Below, in pieces: positions 1 through 6,743 of a DNA stretch of 31,404 nucleotides. Position numbers and translations under genes: made by a program. The notes under the pieces were generated by a model. The model searched no databases. It was not told the origin of the DNA and was given only the letters and a program-made list of their open reading frames with translations. Each line of letters starts with the position of its first letter. The stretch's first letter is position 1. Source of the DNA: DASWIG01 sp965371445 (GTDB lineage: Bacteria; Acidobacteriota; Thermoanaerobaculia; Multivoradales; J023); NCBI GenBank assembly GCA_965371445.1, contig CBDUYN010000119.1:1-31404 (forward strand), written 5' to 3'.

Positions 1-113
1 TTCTGGACGTCTTCGTCCGTGCCGGAGAGGCGGGGGAGCGTCTGCCGCTGCCGGGCGACGACGAGCGCGCAGAGCTTCTCCCCGAGGTGGCCCGGGAGCG
101 CGTCGAGTAGCTG
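1..113 (+). CDS. C-terminal end of an unidentified gene (5' partial)
   Basis: An open frame enters from the left edge, with its first full codon at base 3, and ends at TAG 111-113. It gives about 36 residues with a believable C-terminal composition (LDVFVRAGEAGERLPLP..., then an acidic/arginine-rich helix). The other two frames on this strand read as arginine- and serine-rich text typical of shadow frames in GC-rich DNA. The fragment is too short to assign to a family. It would be the 3' end of a gene convergent with the toxin gene that follows on the other strand. The roughly 100 bases between them hold no clear hairpin. Confidence 0.4.
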
Positions 114-212
114 CCGGAGAAGCGTCTGCCGCGGCGGTCCTGATCGTCACCGGCGGGCGTGATCGCACAAGGATTTTTGGGCCTCTGCCAGGACGTTCCC
201 CTTTCGTCACGC

Positions 213-557
213 CTAGCGGTCGAACAAGATGTCGATGCCTTTCCAGATCAGCTCAAGCTGCGGCCGTGCGATGCGGCCGATACGCTCCGTGAGGAGCGAT
301 CGGTCGATGGCGATGACCTGGCTCACGTTGGCGACCGAATCCTTGGGCAGGTGGGTTTTGAGGGAAGAGAGAAGGACGTTTCCCGGTAGAGCCGCCAGCC
401 GGGTGTTGCTCGTCAGGGGAACGACGACGACCGTCGCGATCCGGCTGCGGTTGAAGGTGTCGCCTTGGACGACGACCACCGGGTGATCGTAGCCGGGTCC
501 CGACCCGACCGGCTCCGGCAGGGCAGCCCACCAGATGTCGGCCTGAGCGATCACCAC
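213..557 (-). CDS. MazF/PemK-family endoribonuclease toxin
   Basis: This 114-residue protein has the MazF/PemK core. It starts with a strand (VIAQADIWWAALPEPVGSGPGYDHPVVVVQ) holding the 'D-W-x-PxxGSxxGxxHPVVVVQ' pattern. This is followed by FNRSRIATVVVVPLTSN and a late segment ending in RPQLELIWKGIDILFDR. Family members are mRNA interferases that cleave at short single-stranded motifs and halt translation. The length is normal for the family. The start is GTG (a second GTG follows at once), overlapping the stop of the upstream antitoxin gene by 7 bases, so the two are translationally coupled. The antitoxin-first order is classic for these modules and implies autoregulation by the complex. Cleavage specificity cannot be read from the sequence. 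Confidence 0.9.
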   Translation of the reverse strand: MVIAQADIWWAALPEPVGSGPGYDHPVVVVQGDTFNRSRIATVVVVPLTSNTRLAALPGNVLLSSLKTHLPKDSVANVSQVIAIDRSLLTERIGRIARPQLELIWKGIDILFDR

Positions 558-787
558 TCGGTCCCGGCCAGGATCCGTCGGGCGGCTTCAGTCAGGAACG
601 GGTCGGGTCGCGTGTCGATCTCGTCGCAGACGGCGTTGATCTGCTCGGTGACCGTGTCCGGATCGTGTCGCGCGACGTATTCTTCCACGGCTTCACTGTA
701 CACCTGGCTGCGCGACTTCTTCGTACGGCTTGCGAGCCGCTCGGCGGATTGGAAGATGGGATCTGGAATCGAGATGGCGGTCTTCAT
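551..787 (-). CDS. Ribbon-helix-helix antitoxin of the MazF pair
   Basis: A 78-residue protein starting at ATG 787. Residues 1-45 form a ribbon-helix-helix unit: a short strand (MKTAISIPDPIF), helix A (SAERLASRTKKSRSQ) and helix B (VYSEAVEEYVARHD). This is the DNA-binding dimer fold of MazE9/CopG-type antitoxins. The acidic tail (residues 46-78, with DPDTVTEQINAVCDEIDTRPDPF) is the usual toxin-binding segment. The frame stays open further upstream, but that part is low-complexity PGSPGRPG text encoded by tandem repeats and is not part of the gene. The promoter hexamers directly before ATG 787 support this start. The stop overlaps the toxin start. It probably represses its own promoter. Confidence 0.88.
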   Translation of the reverse strand: MKTAISIPDPIFQSAERLASRTKKSRSQVYSEAVEEYVARHDPDTVTEQINAVCDEIDTRPDPFLTEAARRILAGTEW

Positions 788-793
788 ACCCTG

Positions 794-822
794 AGTATAA
801 CTCCAGGCTGGCCGGCAGGCAA
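794..822 (-). promoter_or_regulatory. Sigma70-like promoter of the toxin-antitoxin operon
   Basis: On the minus strand there is a -35 TTGCCT (817-822), a spacer of exactly 17 bases, and a -10 TATACT (794-799). The -10 lies six bases before the antitoxin ATG at 787. Transcription should therefore begin at or beside the start codon, giving a nearly leaderless mRNA. This is also where an RHH antitoxin operator would be expected. Confidence 0.6.
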
Positions 823-968
823 CCCGGCTTTGCCCAGAGCCGACTCTTCGCTCGGAGCCGCGGGCAAAAGACGTCTCGCTCCGAGCTTCGCGCAAATGGC
901 CCCGGCAAAGAGGACCCGGCCGGCAAGACGACGCTCCGAGGATCCGGACGGCCGCGACCACGCCGACC

Positions 969-1048
969 GTCGGGGCGCTTTGGCCCGGGCGTCCCGGAGA
1001 TCCCGGAACGGTCGGGTCGCTTCGCCCCGGGCGTCCCGGAGATCCCGG
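969..1048. repeat. 42-base-period tandem duplication
   Basis: Two 38-base copies (969-1006 and 1011-1048) repeat with a period of 42 bases and differ at only a few positions. The last 23 bases of each copy are identical (984-1006 and 1026-1048). The unit is rich in CCCGGG and CCCGG palindromes and could fold into strong hairpins. It lies just upstream of the potassium-channel promoter and explains the repeating PGSPGRPG text in the minus-strand frame. Confidence 0.85.
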
Positions 1049-1115
1049 CCGCCAGCACTTCTCCAGCTCTTGGGTTGGGAGCGACGAAAGTCTCCTTGGG
1101 GCTCGGCACGTCGAA

Positions 1116-1121
1116 TAGAAT
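1116..1121 (+). promoter_or_regulatory. TAGAAT -10 box before the potassium-channel gene
   Basis: TAGAAT matches the sigma70 -10 consensus at five of six positions and lies six bases before ATG 1128. No good -35 is visible at the usual distance. The same hexamer is found 9 bases before the rhomboid ATG. No Shine-Dalgarno sequence fits between it and the start codon, which suggests leaderless expression. Confidence 0.4.
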
Positions 1122-1127
1122 CCGGCC

Positions 1128-2756
1128 ATGAAGCAAGCTCGCCGACGCCTCTTGATCCTCCTCGCGGCGCTGCCCGTGGTGGTCCTCGTGACCGCGCTGC
1201 TCTACATGGTCGGAATGAGGGAGCTTGAGGATCGCCCCCGCGACTTCTGGTCGAGCCTCGAATGGGCCGCCGAGACGCTCACCAGCACGGGCTACGGCTT
1301 CGACGGCGGCTGGCACCACCCGGCGATGGTGCTCTTCGTGATCAGCTTGCAGTTCCTGGGCGTTTTTCTCATCTTCAGCGTCGTCTCGCTTTCGCTTCTG
1401 CCCTACCTGGAATCCAGGTTCGAGTCGCGGCTGCCGCGCGAGGCGCCGCGGCGGATGCAAGGTCACGTCGTCTTCTACCGCTACGGTCCCTCGGTCGAGT
1501 CGCTCCAGGAGGAGTTGGAGAACGCCGGGGTGGCGAACCTGGTCCTGGAGCTCGACGAGTCCCTGGCGCGCCAGCTTGTAGACCGCCATTTGAAGGTGGT
1601 CTACGCCACGAACGCCGACGACGCTCTCAACGCCTCACGGCTCGGCGAGGCGCGGGCCTTGATCACGAACGGCAGCGACGAGGAGAACGCCGCCGTCATC
1701 CTGCACGCCCGGCACCTCGACTTCGCGGGCGAGATCCTGGCGCTGGTCGACGATCCCAACCTGCGCCGACCGATGGCTCTCGCCGGGGCCGACGCGGTCT
1801 ATACGCCGCGGCACCTGGTGGCCATCGGCCTCACGGCGCGGGCGAGCCACGCCCTCCAGCCGCGGGTCGGCAACATCCAGCACCTCGGCCGCCACCTCGA
1901 GGTGAGCGAGATTCGCGTCCACCCCGAGAGCGAGCTCGCCGGCAAGACCCTGGCCGAGGTCGAGCTGCCGCGGCGCGTCGGCACCACGGTGATCGGACAG
2001 TGGGTGGCCGGACGCCTTGAAGCTTCGGTCAGCGCCGGCATGGTGCTCGAGCCCCGCGGCATCCTCGTGGCAGTGGGCCGCCGGGACGACCTGGAACGTC
2101 TCGCCGGCCTGGCGGGAGGAGCCGGCTTCGAAAGCCGGCAGGGTCCGTACGTGATCGCCGGCTGCGGCGTCGTGGGCGGCAAGATCCGCCAGCTTCTGCG
2201 TGACGTGGGCGAAGAGGTGCTGGCCGTCGACCGCCAGAAAGGTCCGGACATCGACGTCGCTGGCGACATCCTCGACGTCGAGGTGCTGCGCGCGCTCCAA
2301 CTGGAGGAGGCGCGGGCGGTCATCCTCGCCCTCGACAGCGACGCCGCCACGCTTTTTGCCACCGTGGTGATCCGCGACCGAGCTCCGGACCTGCCGATCA
2401 TCGCCCGCGTCACCGAGGCGTCGAACGTCGAGCGGATCCACCGCGCCGGCGTCGACTTCGCGCTCTCGGTCTCGAACGTGGCGGGACAGATCCTCGCCCA
2501 ACGGCTCCTGCAGCAGGAGGCGATCTCGGTCGACCAGAACCTGCGGATCCTCAAGGTCGAGGCCGAACGGCTCGTAGGACACCGGATCGGCGAGCTCGGG
2601 ATTCGCGCCCGTACCGGCTGCTCGGTGGTCGCCGTGGAGCGCGGCGACGAGGTGATCGTCGACCTTGGCAAGGGCTTCCTCTTCGAGGCCGAGGACTGCG
2701 TCTACGTGTGTGGCGGCCATAAAGCCACCCACCGCTTTGCCCAGGAGATGGCCTGA
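1128..2756 (+). CDS. Two-TM potassium channel with two RCK/TrkA domains
   Basis: A 542-residue membrane protein. TM1 is at about residues 8-28. A pore loop follows with a selectivity filter T-S-T-G-Y-G (52-57), and TM2 is at about 65-92. The rest is cytoplasmic. A first TrkA-N/RCK Rossmann unit spans about 112-240; its glycine motif is degenerate (RYGPSVE). A TrkA-C unit follows at about 250-330, then a second TrkA-N unit with an intact G-x-G-x-x-G (VIAGCGVVGGKI, about 345-460), and a last TrkA-C unit to the end. The family (MthK/Kch-like) forms tetrameric K+ channels gated by ligands on an RCK ring. Carrying both RCK units in one chain is a known arrangement. The next frame begins at the stop codon, so the O-antigen-ligase-like gene is probably co-transcribed. 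The nature of the gating ligand cannot be read. Confidence 0.93.
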   Translation: MKQARRRLLILLAALPVVVLVTALLYMVGMRELEDRPRDFWSSLEWAAETLTSTGYGFDGGWHHPAMVLFVISLQFLGVFLIFSVVSLSLLPYLESRFESRLPREAPRRMQGHVVFYRYGPSVESLQEELENAGVANLVLELDESLARQLVDRHLKVVYATNADDALNASRLGEARALITNGSDEENAAVILHARHLDFAGEILALVDDPNLRRPMALAGADAVYTPRHLVAIGLTARASHALQPRVGNIQHLGRHLEVSEIRVHPESELAGKTLAEVELPRRVGTTVIGQWVAGRLEASVSAGMVLEPRGILVAVGRRDDLERLAGLAGGAGFESRQGPYVIAGCGVVGGKIRQLLRDVGEEVLAVDRQKGPDIDVAGDILDVEVLRALQLEEARAVILALDSDAATLFATVVIRDRAPDLPIIARVTEASNVERIHRAGVDFALSVSNVAGQILAQRLLQQEAISVDQNLRILKVEAERLVGHRIGELGIRARTGCSVVAVERGDEVIVDLGKGFLFEAEDCVYVCGGHKATHRFAQEMA

Positions 2757-2821
2757 AGCTCCTGAGCGTCTTCCGCGGCGTTCCCGGCTCGTCCGCGATC
2801 GCCTTCCTCGCCGCCGTCGCG

Positions 2822-4501
2822 TTGCCGCCGGCGGTTCTCGCAAGCCCCCTCCCGGCGCTCAGCCGGCGCTATGCCCTGGTGCTCGTGGCCTCCTTCGTCC
2901 TCTACGTCGGCGCTGCGGTTTCCGGCAGGAATTCGAGGAGACAGGAAGGAGAGGCGACGCTGTGGCGGCTTCGGACGTTTCTCGCCTGGGGAGCCGGCGT
3001 GGCGCTTCTGCACGGCCGCTTCCATCCCAACGACCTGGCGGGCGTTCTCGTGCTCTTTCTACCGCTCGTGCTCGCGCTCGCCATGAGCCCTGGCCTTACT
3101 TCCGGCCAGAGCCGCCGCGGGGAGCGGCGGCTCTGGCGCCTCCAGCTCCTCCTGCTGACGGGTCTTTTCGGCGTTCTCCTTCTGTCGACGCAGTCGCGCG
3201 GTGCCCTCCTGGCGGTGGCTGTCGCCGTGTCCCTGGTGCTGTGGCTCGAGCGACGGCGGCGGCTCCTCGCCTTCGCGGCGCTCGCCGCGGCGGGGACCGC
3301 GTTGGTGGCGCGGCGATGGCTCGTCGACGCCTTCCTGCTGAGCGGCGCAGCCCAGGGAGTGACGGCCGCCGTCGTCCTCACCGGTCGTCCGGCGATCTGG
3401 GACCGGGCGCTTCTCGCCCTCGGCGACTTCCCGATCATGGGCGTCGGCCCGGGAGCGTTCGGCGACGTCGCCGCGGAGCTTTATGCCTTGGGAGGACGCG
3501 TCGGCGACGCCCACAACCTCTACCTCCAGGTGGCGCTCGACCTCGGGGTTGCCGGCCTGGTGGCGTTTCTCGTCTTCGTCGCCGCCGTCCTACGGCAGGC
3601 GTCGTTGGCGGTCGCGGACGCGCCGGTGCCGGGGCTGCGGCGTTCGCGGCGGATCGGGATCCTGGCGGCGCTCGTGGCCTTCCTCCTTCATGGCAGTGTC
3701 GACGCCGTAGCCCCGGGGACGGTAGGCGCCATGGCGTTGTTTTTCCTCTGCGGCCTCGCCACGGCGGAAAAGACTCCGCGGCGCTCCAACGAAGCACGGC
3801 ACGGATGGGCTTGGCTCGTCGTCGTCCTTCTCGTCGTCGGTTTCCTCCTGTCGCCGTTGGGCCGGGTACGTCTGCATCTCAACCGGGCGGCCTCCATCGC
3901 CGCCGGGTCGCTGCTCTCGGATCCCTCTCGCCTCGACGCGGCGTCGGAAGCGCTTGCCGCGGTCCCCCTGTGCCGGGCTCGCTGGCTTCAGGGCCTGCTT
4001 GCCCACCGGCGTGGCCTCGACGGCGAGCGCGACTCGGCGTGGACCGAGCTCGTCGGTTGCTCGATGGGCCACTTCGACCTCCTCGAGCAGGTGGCACCTG
4101 CCCATCCTACGCTGGCGGAGCGCGCTGTCGAGGCGCAGCCGCTGAACGCGGACTGTCATCTCTACCTGGCACGAACGCTCCAAGGCTCGAAGGAGGACGC
4201 CGGACGCGCGATGGCGTCCTTTCGGCGGGGGCTCGCCCTCGATCCGCGCGACGCCCGCGCCTGGCTGGAGCTTGCCGACCTGCTCGCCGTCGACGACCGC
4301 CGCGCGGCCCTCGACGCCTACGAAGAGGCTTGCCGGCGCGGCGACCCGGGGGCCAACGCCTGCTGGCGCGGCGGACGGACGGCCGAAGCGCTGGGAGAGC
4401 CTCGGACGGCGATCCGCCTCTACGGGCGTTCGCGCTGGCTCGTCGCCCGCCAACGCGGCGAAGAGCTCGTCCGCGAGTGGGGCGCTCGCCCTTCGCTGTA
4501 G
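2822..4501 (+). CDS. Wzy_C/O-antigen-ligase-like membrane protein with TPR tail
   Basis: A polytopic protein with the marks of the Wzy_C (O-antigen ligase/polymerase, bicarbonate-transporter-like) family. From the TTG start these are STQSRGA at 122-128, GRPAIWDRAL at 188-197, GVGPGAF at 207-213 and HNLYLQVALDLG at 231-242, between hydrophobic helices. After a last TM segment (about 292-345) the chain becomes soluble and TPR-like (about 375-559; for example ASFRRGLALDPRDARAWLELADLLA). Such proteins join undecaprenyl-linked glycans to lipid A or to other acceptors. The TTG start at 2822 is doubtful. The frame is open back to the upstream stop and would add a good N-terminal TM helix (AIAFLAAVALPPAVLA) if translation began at CTG 2753 or 2762. 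An AGGAG at 2743-2747 is well placed for CTG 2753. The acceptor and glycan are unknown, and no other glycan genes are nearby. Confidence 0.8.
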   Translation: MPPAVLASPLPALSRRYALVLVASFVLYVGAAVSGRNSRRQEGEATLWRLRTFLAWGAGVALLHGRFHPNDLAGVLVLFLPLVLALAMSPGLTSGQSRRGERRLWRLQLLLLTGLFGVLLLSTQSRGALLAVAVAVSLVLWLERRRRLLAFAALAAAGTALVARRWLVDAFLLSGAAQGVTAAVVLTGRPAIWDRALLALGDFPIMGVGPGAFGDVAAELYALGGRVGDAHNLYLQVALDLGVAGLVAFLVFVAAVLRQASLAVADAPVPGLRRSRRIGILAALVAFLLHGSVDAVAPGTVGAMALFFLCGLATAEKTPRRSNEARHGWAWLVVVLLVVGFLLSPLGRVRLHLNRAASIAAGSLLSDPSRLDAASEALAAVPLCRARWLQGLLAHRRGLDGERDSAWTELVGCSMGHFDLLEQVAPAHPTLAERAVEAQPLNADCHLYLARTLQGSKEDAGRAMASFRRGLALDPRDARAWLELADLLAVDDRRAALDAYEEACRRGDPGANACWRGGRTAEALGEPRTAIRLYGRSRWLVARQRGEELVREWGARPSL

Positions 4502-4553
4502 AATGCTCCCGGCATGGCCCCTGAACCGCAACGCCTGGGGGGCTGAACGCGAT

Positions 4554-4583
4554 CGGCCCGGTGACGTTCTCGCCACCGGGCCG
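4554..4583 (+). terminator. Perfect 10-bp hairpin after the O-antigen-ligase-like gene
   Basis: CGGCCCGGTG (4554-4563) pairs perfectly with CACCGGGCCG (4574-4583) around a 10-base loop, midway between two plus-strand genes. No T-run follows, so it is not a textbook intrinsic terminator. It could pause or terminate transcription, or protect the 3' end of the upstream mRNA. Confidence 0.5.
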
Positions 4584-4601
4584 TCGAGTCGAGCGACGCG
4601 G

Positions 4602-4607
4602 TAGAAT
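4602..4607 (+). promoter_or_regulatory. TAGAAT -10 box before the rhomboid gene
   Basis: TAGAAT lies nine bases before ATG 4617 with only pyrimidine-rich sequence (CTCCCTCCC) between, so there is no Shine-Dalgarno site. No convincing -35 is seen. With the hairpin just upstream, this suggests that the rhomboid gene has its own leaderless transcript. Confidence 0.4.
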
Positions 4608-4616
4608 CTCCCTCCC

Positions 4617-5789
4617 ATGTTTCTCCCGATCGGCGACAGCCCCAACCTACCCAAGCCGGCGTGGGTGACGTGGGGTCTCATCGCGTTGAACGTCGCGGTC
4701 TTCCTCGGCTTCCTGCCGCTGGCCTTCACCCTGGCCAACCCGGCGCACCCCGAGTACCCGCGCTTCCTCGAGGCGATGGGCGTCGAACGGGGCCTCCGAC
4801 TGCCGGCGGTGCGGGCGCTCGACCTCCTGCACTTCACCTACGGCGCCAAGCCCCGCGACCTGTCGCTTGCCGACGCTCTGACGTCGATGTTCTTGCACGG
4901 CGGGTTCCTGCACCTCGCCGGCAACATGCTCTTCCTGTGGATCTTCGGCGACAACGTCGAGCATCGGCTGGGACGTCTGCGCTATCTCTCGGCCTACATC
5001 GGCACGGGGTTGCTGGCGGTGCTGGGCGACACCTTCCTCCGTTGGGGGTCGCTCGTCCCTTCGGTCGGGGCCTCGGGGGCGATCTCGGGGATCCTGGGTC
5101 TCTATTTCGCCTGGTTTCCCAAGAATCGGGTTCGGGTCTGGGCCTTCCTCTTCCCCTTCTACATGGGGACGGTGGAGCTTCCGGCCCGCTTCGTCCTGGG
5201 GATGTACCTCGTCCTCGACAACCTGCTGCCGCTTCTCCTGACCGGTGGTCGCGGCGGCGTCTCCTACGGGGCGCACATCGGAGGATTTCTGGCGGGCTGG
5301 GCGTTGGCGCGCGCCCTGGACTCCTGGGAAGCGCCGCGTCCGCGACGGCCGCGCGGCGGTGAGCGGGCGCCGGAGCCGCAGGCGCTCACGGAGGCCTTCC
5401 GTTGCGCCCTGGGAGACGGACGTGTCGGCGATGCCGCGTCGATCCTCTTCCGAGCGCCCCGCCGGGAGAGCGCCCGCGAGCTGAGCCTTCGGGACAAGAC
5501 GGCTCTCGGCGAAGCGTTGGAAAACCTTGAAGAACCTCGGGCCGCCCTGGCCGCCTACCAGCGTGCCCTGGCGGACCATCCGGGCTCGCCGGAGCGCGGC
5601 GCCGCTCATCTAGGTGCCGCGCGCGTCTTGATGCGAAGTCTCGATTCGCCGACGTCGGCCTATCAGCACATCTATGCCGTGCTCGAGGAGGTTTGCTCGT
5701 CCGGCGAGGAGGAGGCAGCCCGCGAGCTCCTGGCCGAATTGCGAGGTGAGACTCGCGTCCTGCCACGGCGGTTCCTGGACGGTCTCTAG
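4617..5789 (+). CDS. Rhomboid-family intramembrane serine protease
   Basis: A 390-residue protein. The membrane part carries the rhomboid signatures: HGGFLHLAGNMLFLWIFGDNVE (94-115; conserved His94, His99 and Asn103), the catalytic serine in G-A-S-G (Ser153) and the catalytic His220 in the motif AHIGGFLAGW. Rhomboids cut transmembrane substrates inside the membrane using a Ser-His dyad. A loop between TM1 and TM2 (about 40-88) is longer than in minimal members. Residues from about 240 to 390 are a soluble extension with helix pairs resembling TPR units (EALENLEEPRAALAAYQRAL...), which may recruit substrates or partners. The start ATG follows a TAGAAT box. No substrate gene can be singled out among the neighbours. 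Confidence 0.93.
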   Translation: MFLPIGDSPNLPKPAWVTWGLIALNVAVFLGFLPLAFTLANPAHPEYPRFLEAMGVERGLRLPAVRALDLLHFTYGAKPRDLSLADALTSMFLHGGFLHLAGNMLFLWIFGDNVEHRLGRLRYLSAYIGTGLLAVLGDTFLRWGSLVPSVGASGAISGILGLYFAWFPKNRVRVWAFLFPFYMGTVELPARFVLGMYLVLDNLLPLLLTGGRGGVSYGAHIGGFLAGWALARALDSWEAPRPRRPRGGERAPEPQALTEAFRCALGDGRVGDAASILFRAPRRESARELSLRDKTALGEALENLEEPRAALAAYQRALADHPGSPERGAAHLGAARVLMRSLDSPTSAYQHIYAVLEEVCSSGEEEAARELLAELRGETRVLPRRFLDGL

Positions 5790-5835
5790 TGTAGTGTCCC
5801 GGAAGTCCCTTGACTTATCGGACCGTTTTCCAACA

Positions 5836-6020
5836 TTGAGCTTGAGCCGGACCTGATTGGTGGGCAGGCCGTCTCGCGTCGTATAGAGCGTCTCCTCCTG
5901 GCCGGAGATCTCCAGGAGACCTCTGTAGGACGCGATCCAGAGCGTGCCGCGGGAATCCCGGAGAACGCTCACTGAGCAAGAGGTGCCATGCGTCTCATTG
6001 AAGGATCGGCCGAAAGCCGG
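5836..6020 (-). pseudogene. Remnant of a two-component regulator propeller (Reg_prop) protein
   Basis: Read on the minus strand, the stretch after the polA stop gives about 55 residues typical of Reg_prop beta-propeller blades: DSRGTLWIASYRGLLEI, then TTRDGLPTNQVRLKL. In intact proteins, blades of 'D..G.LWigT..GL..' and 'Y...dGLp.n.V..i' repeat many times ahead of a sensor-kinase or GGDEF module. Only one to two blades remain here, with no proper start, no transmembrane helix and no output domain. The similarity stops at about 5836, followed by about 45 unrelated bases up to the rhomboid stop codon. It is therefore a dead fragment, left by deletion or insertion. Confidence 0.6.
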
Positions 6021-6743
6021 TCAGTGGGCCTCGGCCCAACTGGCCCCGACGCCGATGTCGACCTCCAGCGACACGGCAAGACGGTGCCCGTAGGCCTCGT
6101 GACCGTGCTCCATCTCGTGGCGGACCAGCTCGCAGACCGCTTCGACCTCGTCCTCCGGCGCTTCGAAGACGAGCTCGTCGTGGACCTGGAGGAGCATGCG
6201 AGTCGAGAGGCCGCGCTCTTTCAGCCCGCGGTCGATCCGCAGCATGGCGAGCTTGCACAGGTCCGCGGCCGAGCCCTGGATCGGCGTGTTGGCGGCCATC
6301 CGTTCCCCCGTCTGACGGTCCATGAAGCTGTTCGACTTGAGCTCCGGGATGACCCGTCGCCGGCCGAGGATCGTCTCGACGTAGCCCCTCTCGTGGGCCT
6401 CGCGAATCGTCCGGTCGCGCCAGTCGCGTACCCCGTTGTAGGACGCGAAGTAGCCGTCGATGTAGCTCTGGGCCTTCTTGCGCGGGACGCCCAGGATCTG
6501 TCCCAGGGCCGTCGCTCCCTGGCCGTAGATCGTCGAGAAGTTCACCAGCTTGCCGACCGCGCGCATCTCGGGCCGGACTTCCTCCGTCGCCACGCCGAAA
6601 AGCTGCGCCGCGGTACGGCTGTGGACGTCCCAGCCCTCGGTGAACGCCTGGACGAGGAGCGCGTCTTTCGTGAAGTGGGCCAGGAGCCGTAGCTCGATCT
6701 GGCTCCAGTCGGCCGAGATCAACCGCCGACCCCCGCCGGCCAC
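6021..6743 (-). pseudogene. polA: DNA polymerase I, C-terminal polymerase part (broken polA)
   Basis: This is the last 240 codons of a family A DNA polymerase, ending in the usual WAEAH-type C-terminus. Motif A (SADWSQIELR, Asp12), motif B (R61, K65, F69 and Y73 in the R-x3-K-x3-F-x3-Y spacing) and motif C (VHDE, Asp189) are all present, so the fingers and the catalytic palm residues survive. Everything normally preceding motif A is gone: the thumb and the first part of the palm, including the TATGRLSS-DPNLQNIP block. That is roughly 200 residues by comparison with E. coli and Taq Pol I. The piece upstream continues as the exonuclease domains, but in another frame. The fragment should not make a working polymerase alone. 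Confidence 0.85.

Larger units (their letters stand above)
788..1127. other. 340-base intergenic region between divergent units
   Basis: This divergent region separates the toxin-antitoxin operon (left) from the potassium-channel gene (right). It contains the antitoxin promoter at its left end, a 42-base tandem repeat near its right end (969-1048) and a TAGAAT box at 1116-1121. Reading frames cross it on both strands, but they translate to Arg/Pro/Gly-rich low-complexity text without similarity to a known domain. No gene is supported here. Confidence 0.6.

Noticed and set aside
793..1129. A longer antitoxin starting near 1129 on the minus strand
   Set aside because: The added N-terminal part is repeat-derived PGSPGRPG text and lies upstream of the promoter hexamers. 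The RHH fold begins at ATG 787.
2665..4524. A 619-codon plus-strand frame overlapping the channel end and the O-antigen-ligase-like gene
   Set aside because: It is an Arg/Pro/Gly-rich out-of-frame reading. The competing frame has Wzy_C motifs and membrane helices.
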